Assembly (NCBI GenBank): GCA_033398695.1
Contig: JAWKAU010000212.1
Coordinates: forward strand, 62,001 to 126,000
Direction of reading: 5' to 3'
Source of the DNA: Orobanche coerulescens
Taxonomy: Eukaryota > Streptophyta > Magnoliopsida > Lamiales > Orobanchaceae
Length of the DNA: 64,000 nucleotides
Shown here piece after piece: positions 19,787 through 31,135 of the stretch. Positions within the stretch are counted from its first letter, which is position 1; each line of letters begins with the position of its first letter. The position numbers and the translations under genes are program-made. The notes below the pieces were generated by a model. That model was not told where the DNA came from and did no database searches. It was given only the letters and a program-made list of their open reading frames with translations.

Positions 19787-22700
19787 TTACAACGCGAATA
19801 TATCGGGATATCTCGACCGCATACTCTCTTCCGTCTTCCATGTGGCTTCCTCGGATCCATGCCTCGACCATTGAACTTTAACCAAAGGAATGGTTTTATG
19901 ATGAAGTTGCTTCACCCGACGCTCTAAAATCTCAATCGGCCTCTCCTCGATGGTAATGTCGGGTCCCAACTCGATCTCTCCAAAATCAATAATATGGCTA
20001 GGGTCCGGTACGTACTTCCTAAGCTGGGAAACATGAAATACGTTATGCACGTGACTCAAGGACGGCGGCAAGCCTAACCGATAGGCAAGCTCTCCAACTC
20101 TCTCTAAAATCTCAAACGGTCCAATATATCTCGGACTAAGTTTACCCTTCCGGCCGAAGCGGTAAACTCCCCGTGTCGGCGACACCTTAAGCAAAACATG
20201 ATCTCCCACCTCAAACTCCAACGGCCGGCGACGCGTATCGGCATAAGACTTCTGCGGACTCTGGGCCGTCAACAATCTATCGCGAATCAGAGCAATCTTC
20301 TCTCTCGTCTCAACTACCATATCGGGCTTGGTACCAATCAGCTCGGACGCATCATCCCAACACAACGGCGATCTGCACCTCCTCTCATACAATGCCTCAA
20401 ATGGTGCCATTTTGATCGAGGCGTGCCAACTATTGTTGTACGTGAACTCGATCAACGACAAGTGCGACTCCCAATCATCCTTCCAATCTAAGGCACAGGC
20501 TCTCAACATATCCTCCAACGTCTGGATCGTCTGCTCTAACTGTCCGTCAGTCTGAGGGTGGTAAGACGTACTGAGTCTCAACTCAGTCCCCAAAGCTCGA
20601 TGAACAGCCTGCCAAAAATGTGATACAAACCGGCCATCTCGATCTGAAACAATACTCCTAGGAGTCCCATGCAATCTCACGATCTCTGCTATAAATACTC
20701 GTGCCAGCCTCTTCGGGCCCCAAGTGTCCTTAATACCCAGGAAATGAGCTGATTTGGTTAGTTGATCAACAATAACCCAAATCATGTTCATTCCAGTCCG
20801 AGTCCTAGGCATCCCGGTAATGAAATCCATAGAGATGTCTTCCCACTTCCATTCCGGAATGGGAAGTGGTCGTAGCAACCCCACGGGCCGCTGATGCTCA
20901 ATCTTAACCTGCTGACAGGTCAAACATTTCACCACAAACTCGCTAACGTCCGTCTTCAAATTGCTCCACCAATAGTTACTCCTCACATCCTTGTACATTT
21001 TGCTCGTACCAGGATGTATGGAATAAGGCGTAGTATGAGCCTCACTCAAAATCTTCTGCCTCAATTCAATGTCATTCGGTACACATAATCTGCCGTGAAA
21101 TCTCAGAACGCCATCATCCTGAACCACAAATCCAGGGGCTTTCCCCTTCCTCACATCCTCCCTCAATTGGACCAAACACAGATCATCATACTGTTTCGCC
21201 TTGATATCATCTGTCAAGGACGAAGTAATCTCTAACGCACATAACTGACCCTGAACTCTCTGAACCCAAACCTCGATATTCTGACAAATCAAATCCCGCT
21301 GGATCCTGCTCTGTGGTGTAAGTACCTCTAATATTTGTAACACCATCGGTTTCCGGCTCAACGCACCAGCCACTACGTTAGCCTTACCTGGATGATAAAG
21401 TATCTCGAGGTCGTAATCTTTAATTAGCTCTAACCACCTATGTTGCCTCATATTCAACTCTTTCTGACTGGAGATGTACTTCAGACTCTTGTGGTCCGTA
21501 AAAATCTTACACGACGACCCATAGAGATAATGCCTCCATATCTTTAAGGCGAAAACGACCGCAACTAACTCCAAATCGTGCGTGGGATAATTTATCTCAT
21601 AAGGTTTCAACTGGCGGGACGCATAAGCAATCACCCTATCTCTCTGCATCAAAACACATCCGAGCCCAAGGCCCGAAGCATCACTATATACTACGAAATC
21701 CTCGTTCCCCTGAGGCAATGCTAAAACGGGTGCGGTAGTCAAACGTCTCTTTAACTCGTCAAAACTATCCTGTTTGTCTGCAGTCCACTCGAATTTCTAA
21801 GTTTTCTGGAGCAACTGAGTGAGTGGTCTAGCGATCTTAGAAAATCCCTCAACAAATCTACGGTAATAGCCGGCAAGACCCAGAAAACTCCTCACCTCCT
21901 TCACATTCTTAGGCGGCTCCCAAGCCATCACTGCCTCTATCTTCTGCGGATCTACCCGAACTCCCTCTGCTGAAATCACATGCCCGAGGAACATCACTTC
22001 CTCGAGCCAAAATTCACACTTAGAGAACTTCGCGTACAACTGCTCAGCTCTCAAAATGTCTAATACAATCCGGAGATGTAAGGCGTGCTCCTCCCGACTC
22101 CGTGAATAGATAAGAATATCGTCGATAAAGACGACTACGAATTTGTCCAGATACTCAATAAAAACTTTGTTCATCAACTGCATGAACACTGCTGGGGCAT
22201 TGGTTAGCCCGAAAGGCATAACCACAAACTCGTAATGGCCATATCTCGTCCGAAAGGCAGCTTTCGGTATATCGATGTCCCGAATCCTCAACTGGTAGTA
22301 GCCCGATTGCAAATCAATCTTCGAAAAGACTGTCGCCCCCTGAAGCTGATCAAACAAATCGTCAATCCGGGGCAAATAGTATTTATTTTTAATGGTTAAC
22401 TTGTTTAATTCTCGATAGTCGATGCATAAACGAAGCGATCCATCCTTCTTCTTAACAAAAAGTACAGGTGCACCCCAAGGCGATGCGCTCGGTCGAATAT
22501 ACCCTTTATCTAACAACTCTCCCAACTGATTCTTCAATTCTAACATCTCTAACGGTGCCATACGGTACGATGCTCGAGAAATAGGGGCCGCATTCAGCTC
22601 TAGATCAATAGGAAACTCCACCTCTCGATGTGGTGGTAATCCCGGCAAGTCATCCCGAAATACGTCGGGGTATTCACTAACAACTGGAATTGACGACAAA

Positions 22701-23212
22701 ACAACTCCACCATCTTCCGCCTTGAGAGCATAACACCAGTAGCCGACACAACCCTGGTTCAGAAGTTTCATCGCCTTCAAGGCGCTAATCACACTCCCCG
22801 ATCTACCCGGCTTACAACCGATGAGAGTATGCTCGGTGCCGTCCTCGGCCACTATCGAGATGGTACGCATCCGATAGTTCATGATAGCACCGTGACGATC
22901 CAACCAATCGTCCCCGATGATCAAATCCTCACCCTTAAGGTCTATAACAATGAGATTCGAGGGCCAATCCCGGCTCCCGATCCTCGCTGGGCAATCCCTA
23001 ACTTCCCGGTCCCCAACCATACGATCCCCGCTTGGCGTACCCACTACAAACGGTTCACACTCAAACAAGCAGTCAAAACCAATACGACTCACACAGTCCG
23101 AAGCAATAAAGGAGTGGGTAGCACCCGAATCAAAAAGCACTGAAACTGGATGAGAAAGGATCTGAGTGGTACCTGACGCCACCGGAATGTCTGCCTCCTC
23201 TGTGCGCCTCAT
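19787..23212 (-). pseudogene. Tekay/Del-type Ty3/gypsy pol (protease, RT, RNase H, integrase, chromodomain)
   Basis: One reading frame from 23212 to 19787 with a single internal TAG at about 21794, between RT and RNase H. Domains in order: aspartic protease ([11 protein letters not shown]), reverse transcriptase ([13 protein letters not shown], then [10 protein letters not shown]), RNase H ([16 protein letters not shown] and [10 protein letters not shown]), integrase zinc finger (H...CLTCQ), DDE core ([33 protein letters not shown]), and a C-terminal chromodomain-like segment ([15 protein letters not shown]). This order and the chromodomain place it among plant chromoviruses, best fit Tekay/Del. 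The stop makes this copy defective as written, but the rest is intact, so the element is young. Confidence 0.95.
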
Positions 23213-24389
23213 CTGCTACAATCGGGGGTGAACTGAACCCGAACTCGATGCTACACGGCGATCCGGCTGACCCCGACCCCTACCACGACCCTAACTCTGC
23301 GGAACATGAGTAGTTGGAGTGTTGTGATCCCTCTGATCGGCAGTGGTAGTCGGAACTCTAGCGGCCCTGGTGGCCCTCTCACAATGAGCTGCCCGATGCC
23401 CGGTCTGTTCGCAAGTAAAGCAAGCAACTAACGGAAATGGGCAATCCTTCATAACGTGCTCGGGCTGACTGCAATTAAAAAAACTCTCCCACCAGGTGCA
23501 GATGGGTGAGCAGTTACCACGAGATCCACGGCTTTGATGAAACGGCCTCTTCCTGTGTTGGAGCGTAACGAGACCTCGAAATCGACCACCCTTACCGTGA
23601 GAATCGCGGTAGTCTTACGCTTCTTAGCTTCAAATCGACTCGATTAGGGATGGCCATCTCGATCGCTAGAGCGCAATCCTGGTATTCCTTCAAAGTGGCA
23701 CACATGAGCGGTGCCATACTCTGCCTGATACGCGGCTTCATGCGCATATTGAAGTAATGGATTTTATTGGCCTCCGTCCTCACCTGATCTTTCACAAAAC
23801 CCAACTGCTGATTGTAAGAGATAATGGCCTGCGAAATCGGCACATCCTGGGGTGTGGCAGTGAAGAACTCCACAATTCTGCGTTCTTTGACTGGCGGCGG
23901 ACAATATTCTGCTTCCATACCAGCCCTGAACTCCTCCCAAGTAGCCCAACGGTCTCTGGGCGCAACGGCCTCCCACCATTCCGCAGCTTCCTTATCCAGG
24001 AGGTACTGGGCAATATGTACCCTCCTGTCTTCGGGACAAGCTACGGCATCGAAGGTCCTGGACAACTGAAAAAGCCAATTCTCCCAACCGAGGGAGTCAG
24101 AAGATCCGGAGAAATGAGGAGGGTGCATCTTAGTCACCGTCTGAAGCCACTTACTAGCTTCCTCTTCGGTTGTCGGGGCGGATTAAGCGTCCACCACAGG
24201 CTATTCGAGCAAGTTGGGCTACTAGCTGGCAAATGCAGTGATAGCCCCAGCATCGGCATTATTACCCGACGGCACTGAGTGAGAGGCTGAGTCCGCAGAG
24301 GAATGAGAAAGTGAGCCTTCTTCATTATCAGCACCTCGACCACGGCCTCGGCCGCGTCCCCTAGCTGGTCTACCACGACCTCTCAACAT
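23213..24389 (-). pseudogene. Tekay-type gag, frameshifted
   Basis: Gag is the nucleocapsid/capsid part of the same element. A likely start (ATG at 24387-24389) opens an Arg/Gly-rich N-terminus (RGRPARGRGRGRGRG). The capsid core is clear at 23592-24137 (FSGSSDSLGWENWLFQLS, then AAEWWEAVAPRDRWATWEEF). A zinc knuckle CFTCEQTGHRAAHC lies near 23380-23425. These parts are in different frames, so several small indels separate them. Pol follows with no long spacer, as usual in this clade. Confidence 0.85.
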
Positions 24390-24631
24390 ACTGAAGAAAA
24401 TATGAAAAGAACAAGATCAGAAAGATTCACACTTTACAAGGTTGGCATCACAATTCACAATTCCGAACAACGTAAGAGAACGAATTATAGAAGTATAAGA
24501 GTTCGAGGAGACTTACAGCCACGGGTCGCACGAAAAGACGGCAACATGATGATATTAAGCTCAACGACTGACTCTAACGACACAACTGACAGACCCAAAA
24601 TTTACCGACAGCCTAGGTATTCAAAACCTAA

Positions 24632-24644
24632 GGCTCTGATACCA
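24632..24644 (-). other. Primer binding site (initiator-Met tRNA)
   Basis: GGCTCTGATACCA on the + strand is the complement of TGGTATCAGAGCC, the classic plant retrotransposon site complementary to the 3' end of initiator Met tRNA. It lies four bases inside the 5' LTR and fixes the element on the minus strand. Confidence 0.95.
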
Positions 24645-24648
24645 TAAA

Positions 24649-26891
24649 TGTAACACCCCAATTCACAAATGGGACATTACACGCCGTAGAACCCTCGTGA
24701 GGTCTACCAGGCTAATACATGACACCTAAACCACAATTAAATCCCAAAAGATGCACTCAAAAAGTAAATAAGGCCGTGGCCTCGGCCAAAACATTTTAAC
24801 GGAGTACATGAAACATAAGTTAAATACCAATTCATTGCCCACGCAGGGGACTTAAACCAAGTTCAAAAGTAAACAGTCTAACTCCAGTACTCGACAATGC
24901 AATGACAAAACATAAAAATACAGACTCGATCCACATCATCATGCCAGCCCATCCTTTGCGTGCGCATCCCGTGCCAGCTCCTCACCTCGACCAGTACCTA
25001 AAATGCATAAGACGCATTTCCCCCATTTAAGGGGTTAGCATTCGAATAGCTAGTGCAAGTACACAATTACACAACATTATATACATACACGATTCAATGC
25101 AAACAAGTCATTAGGAAAGATCATTTTGAGAATCAATACTCCGGAATATCACATTTACACCAAAACAGTAAATAATCAAGTTTTCCACATCACAAATATC
25201 CACGCTTGGTAACTCGCGACCGTATCCATTAGTATCGGCCCCCAGAGGTCCCGTCGAACCGTCCCCAGGTGAGAAACTACTTCCGCGGCCGTACCCATTA
25301 GTATCGGCCCCCAGAGGTCCCGTCGAACCGTCCCCAGGTGGAAGAACATCAACACACGCACCCAAGTCCATTTCCATGGCCGTACCCATTAGTATCGGCC
25401 CCCATAGGCCACAGGCCATCCCCAGGTGGAAGAGTAACAATCACATTCATTCAATAATACAGTTTACATCATTCGCATCAAAAGCGTACACACATAATGA
25501 GATATAATACATGTACTTGCCTGATTAATACGACGTGAAGGAAAACGGTGAACGGAAAGGTTTTGGCCCAAATAATCTTCACAAATCCAATCCTAACACA
25601 ATAACGATGAACAACCAATCTTAAACTACGAAAATGTTGGAATACATCCTAGTTCTACCCGTTGCAACCATTTGTCGAACATAACTTGGGTATCGTCGAC
25701 TATAAGTGACGAACAATGGAAAACTTGGAGTTTAAAACCACAAATCCTCAACAAAAACGAAGGATTACAAGTACACGATCGAAGTCTAGCAATAATCCAA
25801 TGATAATTCGGACTAAAAGAATCAAATCCCAAGAAATCCCCAAAATTTCCCCAAAATCTCAAAACAAGGGTTTCAGGGATTCATACCTTGATTCGGATGG
25901 TGGAAAGTGTTAGGAACTTGAAGAATTCATGCAAGGAATGCACGGATGGTAGTGGATGATGATATTCAGTCGGAATCGGCCCTAACCCTCATCTGGAATC
26001 GCTCAAAGCCGAGAATGATAAGAAATGATGGAAAAATGACGAAGTTGACTGCTGTTGTCCTATTTATATTAAACAGGCTTAGCGCACGCTACGCACAAGC
26101 ATTAGCGTGCGCTAACGGGGTTTGGAAAAGCAGTCAGCCTACTGTCCTCTCGTTAGCGTACGCAAGCTAACATGATTAGCGTGCGCTAATGTTAGGAATT
26201 AGCGTGCGTTAACGCTGAATTAGCGTACGCTACCTGGTCCATCTTGAAATCGACCTTCTTGCCCGACCATTGAAATCGTTAGCGCACGCTACTAACTTCA
26301 AGTTAGCGTACGCTAACCACTTAGCACTAGTGCGCGTAAGGAAAACAAGAGTAGCGTGCGCTACTCAGGCAGCAGTCCAGTACTGCTCAGTACACTGCTG
26401 CCGACAGCACAAAAAGAAGTCGAAATGCGAAGCAAGGCCAGAATCCAGAAATACGAACATGGAATATTCAAGACGACAGAGTTGAGCGCTGAAAGAAAAT
26501 ACAACTCCGATCACCGGAGAGCCCGTAATACGGTAAGGAAAATGAAATTTCCCTAAACTTATGGGAAATTACAAAAATGGCCCAATTGCCCGAAAATCAC
26601 GATACGGCGTCGGATTAACAAACCGAAAGTTTCAACACGACCAACTCAACCATACAAACTTATGCAAATCAAAAAACAATGAAAACGAACGAGTTTTACG
26701 AGAATCAAACGTACATGCGACAAGATATAATTCAAGATGAAATTATGCAAAAACATCCTCGAAACTCGTCCAAACGGAAAATCTCCAAGAACAAAATAGG
26801 TTCAGAATTTCAAAACAGTAACGAGCGAGTCGTCCGAAACGAACATACACCAAAATAGAAATTATCAAAATTAGAAGGTACGAATATTACA
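24649..26891 (-). repeat. Tekay-type retrotransposon: complete 5' LTR (2.24 kb)
   Basis: On the + strand it runs from TGTAACACCCC to CGAATATTACA, with TG...CA ends and 2243 bases, typical of the long LTRs of this clade. On the minus strand a TATA box (TTAATATAAATAGG, near 26057) follows an upstream region of about 830 bases full of TTAGCGTACGC palindromes. A conserved TGCACTAGC...GCTAACCCCTT block lies near 25022-25062. Confidence 0.92.
25221..25435. repeat. Three-copy tandem repeat in the Tekay LTR
   Basis: Units starting CGTA(T/C)CCATTAGTATCGG at 25221, 25290 and 25381, each followed by a GGTCCCGTCGAACC-type and a TCCCCAGGTG block. Spacing is 69 and 91 bases. LTRs of the related elements at 28270 and 34334 carry a different repeat at the matching place. 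Confidence 0.85.
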
Positions 26892-28841
26892 ATGTAGCGT
26901 ACGTAAGAGAGAACAGGAACGAGGCAGTAAGCTATCATTGGACGATAACGTACGCTAAGGATAGTAGATAGCTACGCTAAGTGTATAACGTACATTAAGC
27001 ACTAAGGCTAACATACGTAAAGCTTAAGACAGTATAAATGGGATAGCACCCCATTTCATTTCACCTCGTTTCTTTCACTTCCCTTTCATTTCCTTCAAGT
27101 CCAGAGAGCTCCCTTTGATACTTTAACATCTATATATCATCTATACTCGATCATTGAGGATTGGAAGCACCTTGGATTGGTACTCAAGCTTCCGGTGTTG
27201 GATTTTCGTCAAATGTTCATCATTGTCTTCTACATTAAGGTATGTTGATACTTTCCAAAATCTAATCCTTGTTCTTATGGAATGATATGAGCATGCTTCT
27301 GAGATCATTGGATTAGTGAGTAACACTTTAAGTTGAACACCATGTTGTTAGAAGGTAAAATGAACTTATTTGAGACCTTCCTTGAGTAAGAAGATTATTA
27401 ACTGAGCATTTTCGAGATTGAACCTTTGATATAGTTCCTGAGATTGTTACACATGTTGGATGTTGATTATGAGTCACTTGTTTACCAAGGTATTGTGAAT
27501 GTCATCACTTAAATGGAAATATTCAAGGAAGATGAATTCCTAGGATTTTCACCAAGAATAATACATGTGTAGTCTTAAGTATTCTTCTAGCTCAATTCAT
27601 GACTCATAGCGATTTCTGGAGATGAAGATATTCATGTGGATTTTTTAGAAATGATCAAGACTTGTGATTATTGTCACCTTTGTTAATCGAACTTAGATGG
27701 ATGAACATTGAGGGTTTTGACATGTTTATCCTGGAATTTGAAAACGTCAAACACTATAGGATCATTATTGTTCGCATGATAAATGTATTTGTGAGTATAA
27801 CGTACGTTAAGCATCATGCATTACGTACGTTATATCATCAGGTAACACAGTCGTCTGATCAGAGAAGAAAACTGTCAAATATGTGCTTAGCATACGTTAG
27901 GCTTCGGAGCTTGCGTACGCTAACGAACAAACTTAACGTACGTTATGTTGGGTGTGTAACGTACGTTATGAAGACATCAGGCAGGATACGTTGACAACTT
28001 TCGGACATAGTTTAGGATGTTAGATGTTCGTACGTTAGTTATATGACGTAAGATGAACTCTTTATTCATTTCTATTATTTAAGGTTCGAGCTTGCAACGT
28101 AATAGATCGAGGGGGTGACCTTTGAGTGTATTGATATCCATCGAAGTCTTATCCTTTTCATCAAATCGAGGCAAGTACTTTAATTATAATTGTGCGTATT
28201 AATGTCGGTTATATTATTGTTGTATTATGCATACTTGTTGTGTTATGCATACTTGTTATGATTAATTGTCCACCATGCGTTGGTCCGACGGGATCATCAT
28301 GGGAATCTATAGCTGTGTGCGCTGGATCGTTGGACAGGTAATTCCACCATGTGTTGGTCCGACGAGATCATCATGGGAATCTATAGTTGTGTGTGCTGGA
28401 TCGTTGGAATACCACGAGTATGTTGAGATTGTCATGATGTGTTACGTGTTATTAATAATTCTCGTTTGAGAAACTTGTCATGATTATTGTTGAATAAATC
28501 GTTATTGTTTAATTATCGTACTTGTACTAGCATCGTTGTGCTAACCCCTTTGAGGGTGAACATTTGTGTTATGTTCAGGATTCGGGAGGGCGGGAAACAA
28601 CCACTAGAGATGCATGACGACGAGGGTGCATAATGATGTTATGGCGAGATTACTTTGTCGTATGTTTGTGTTGTTTCAATAAAGTAATCGAGTACGTTAT
28701 CTTTTGTTATGATGGGTTTGGGTATATATTAATATTCACTGTTGGACGTTTGTATTGTCATTTCATTTCTTCAGCCTTGTAAATTCTTACGTACAGGGTT
28801 TACGGCGCTGTAATATTCCTGAATATATCGGGGGTGTTACA
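26892..28841 (+). repeat. Related Ty3/gypsy LTR, + orientation, 5' truncated
   Basis: It ends GGGGGTGTTACA at 28841, the complement of the TGTAACACCCC start of the first LTR, so it is a related LTR in the opposite direction. It has a TATA box (CAGTATAAATGGG near 27030), a GGCAAGTAC block near 28172, and CTTGTACTAGC...GCTAACCCCTT near 28523-28560. Only about 140 bases remain upstream of the TATA box. The first element probably inserted here. CGTACG-type palindromes recur (27798-27990). Confidence 0.75.
28270..28410. repeat. Two-copy tandem repeat in the second LTR
   Basis: Units of about 74 bases starting CCACCATG(C/T)GTTGGTCCGAC, at 28270 and 28344. Each contains GATCATCATGGGAATCTATA and TGCTGGATCGTTGGA or a close form. 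The place corresponds to the three-copy repeat in the first LTR. Confidence 0.85.
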
Positions 28842-28859
28842 CTTCTGATCCACTTTGTC

Positions 28860-29440
28860 CAAACATAAGAAAAAATTTGGATATGATACATGAACTTGTG
28901 AGATTCTGTGAAGTTAGACCTGCTGTAGGTGGAAAGTTTGAGGTGCATTTCAATGATGATTCACATGTTGTGGATCTCAATGAAAAAGGAGTGTACTCGT
29001 AGGGCGTGGGAGTTGAATGGCATACCATGTTGCCATGGATTGAGCTGCATTTTTTACAATAGGCAGGATCCTATAGATTATATAGACAATTTCTATTTCA
29101 AGCATAATGCATTGGAGTGTTACAAGTTTAGTATAAGTCCAGTGCGTGGGTTCCAATTTTGGCCTATTGTAGACAAACCTCCTGTCTTGCCCACATATTC
29201 TCGAAGGCACCTGGCAGGCCGAGGAAGCTAAGAAAAATAAGCATAGATGAGGTTCAAAATCCTAAGAAAAGTACAAAGTTTTCTATGCGTGGGCTTTGAA
29301 TGTCTTGCAAAAATTGTGGTGGGATTGACCACAACAAGAGAATGTGTAAGAATCCATCAAGAAAACCTCCGACATGGCCCATGCCGAGGTCCTCCTCCAT
29401 TGTCAAGCATGTCATGCAAAGAGAGACGGACCAGACACGG
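28860..29440 (+). pseudogene. MuDR-type transposase, C-terminal fragment
   Basis: The frames show KFEVHFNDDSHVVDLNEK, then a SWIM-type zinc finger (CTRRAWELNGIPCCHGLSC, the first core Cys replaced by Arg), then DYIDNFYFKHNALECYKFSI and a zinc knuckle CKNCGGIDHNKRMC. These are the usual C-terminal parts of plant MULE transposases. There are frameshifts near 29000 and a stop before the knuckle, and the catalytic DDE domain is absent, so it cannot work. Confidence 0.85.
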
Positions 29441-30184
29441 CGGAGATATGATGGTCAAGTATACAGCAAGTCGGGTTTGATTTATGTCCGAGTAAGTAAG
29501 TATACACTTGCTTCCATATTTGCACTTGTTTGTTTCTAATAATTTCATTGTTCTTAGGAGCCGAATACACGCCGTGTTTATTTATCAAGTTTTAATCGTG
29601 GAGCCACTACTGGAGGGAATTAAGGAAGCACGATGGACAGCAAAGGAGTCACTGGAGAAAGTCAAGTTGAAAATCCCACCCCTTCGTAATTCTAAATGTC
29701 TGTTTTTTTTTAAAAAAAATATTGGTTGTTGAACAAATTCTATCTTAGATTTGATGAGATTAGACCAGTCTGTAATGAATCTTAGACAATTATGTGATCA
29801 CTTGTGTTGGACCATTTTGTGATCAGTAGACCATTTTGTGATCATTATTAATCTAATTGTTCGGACTTGGTTCAAATTTGTTGTCAGTACAAGATGATAC
29901 GTGTAAGCTTAACATATTACACTATAAATATCCCAATTGACATCTACAAAATGAAGCAAATTGTTTTAGGCTCAAAATGATATTTCACTACTAATATCCC
30001 AATTAACATATTACAAATAACACCAAAAGCTAAGCAAACTATTTTACAAACACAAACCTTAAAATCAACGAAGAAGACAATGCATTGAAGAGATAAAAGG
30101 CTCTTTCACTACAACTATCCCAATTTACCAAATCAAAAAGATTAAAAACCCTATGACATACATCGCATGAACTCTCGATCTTGT

Positions 30185-30630
30185 TCATTTCAACCCTCGC
30201 TTCAATAACTTATTCTCAGCTCGAAGTTTTTTAATCTTCAACTCGAACTCATCCTTCAATTCTTCAATCTTTTGTTCGCATTTCTTTTTATCCTTTTCAA
30301 CTATCATATGGCTTTTTCGTATGCCGTCAAGAAGAGCCATTTTCGCCTTTCCCTCAAATGACTCTTCATACCACACAAAGTAATCACAATCGTTGAGCTA
30401 CGTCCAAATTTTAAAATTCAGATTTCATGATTAATCGGAAAAACACCACAAGCATAAAGTTTGATACATAATTTAAGAACACTAACCTCATTATCAAGTG
30501 GGCATCTCCAGAACCTCCTACCCGGATTCAAGATTGTGAATGACCTCTGGAGATTACATGCTCCATGATTGCAGTAGGGCATTGGTGTTGAATACTCTGA
30601 ATTGTGGCTTCTTGAAGACGAATCAGACAT
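30185..30630 (-). CDS. GRF-type zinc-finger and coiled-coil protein inside a Mutator element
   Basis: Two exons on the minus strand: 30630-30487 (48 codons, donor GTTAGT) and 30397-30185 (70 codons and TGA, acceptor ACGTAG). Joined, they give an intact 118-residue protein. The first half is a GRF zinc finger, CNHGACNLQRSFTILNPGRR, then FWRCP and CDYFVWYEE, with the Cys-His-Cys-Cys pattern. The second half is a Lys/Glu-rich coiled coil (KKKCEQKIEELKDEFELKIK). GRF fingers bind single-stranded nucleic acid in other proteins. Small plant proteins of this build exist (At4g04775-like). The gene converges on the transposase and may be an accessory gene of the element or captured host DNA. Confidence 0.75.
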
Positions 30631-30979
30631 TACTATTCGAAAACCCTAGGTTGAGCAAGATCTATGGTTTACTAGCGAGAGCTCTGTGATTTAGGGCTTC
30701 TATGTGAGAACGACGAGAAGAGTGAGAACGATAATGAGGATTTCTTCAGTTTTGTCGTTTTTTTCACTTGCCCAAACAACGTCGTTTGGGTCTAATGTGT
30801 CGGCATCGACCACGTATGCACGCCGACGTACGTAGTCATTTTCCAAACGTTAGAAATTTTTTTTGAGACAGATTTATATAAATATGGTGTAGGATGGACT
30901 ATTTTTATAATTAATGTTATGCTGGGACATTGATGTGGTCTCGCTTAAATGTCGGGACATAATTACCTTGTTGTAACCC

Positions 30980-31135
30980 TTTTATTCTTTCCCTTATCAT
31001 TTCTCATTTCAGTATTTCCTTCCCACTCCCTCCGTCCTCCTCCCCGTCGCCATCAGCTCGTTTTATTTTTCTACTCACTGAAGCTGAAGCCGCAGGCGAT
31101 TTCAACCAGCTGATTTTTTCTCCTCCCCGTCTCCC
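30980..31135. other. CT-rich leader-like sequence, left of the hAT insertion
   Basis: CT-rich sequence (CCTTCCCACTCCCTCCGTCC) that, without the hAT element, continues at 33045. Together they look like the 5' leader of a plant gene, ending in the ATGGAG at 33180. See the candidate exon there. Confidence 0.4.

Larger units (their letters stand above)
28842..30979. mobile_element. Mutator-like element, 3' part
   Basis: It holds the C-terminus of a MuDR-type transposase on the + strand and a convergent GRF zinc-finger gene. The right end reads AATTACCTTGTTGTAACCC, a plausible Mutator terminal repeat. The left end is missing because the LTR at 26892-28841 interrupts it. No target duplication can therefore be tested. 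Confidence 0.65.

Noticed and set aside
20198..24278. Several + strand open frames
   Set aside because: Shadows of the minus-strand gag and pol genes of the Tekay-type element.
25221..25435. Regularly spaced repeats that could suggest a CRISPR array
   Set aside because: Only three long units with uneven spacing, inside a plant LTR; no cas genes; the genome is eukaryotic.
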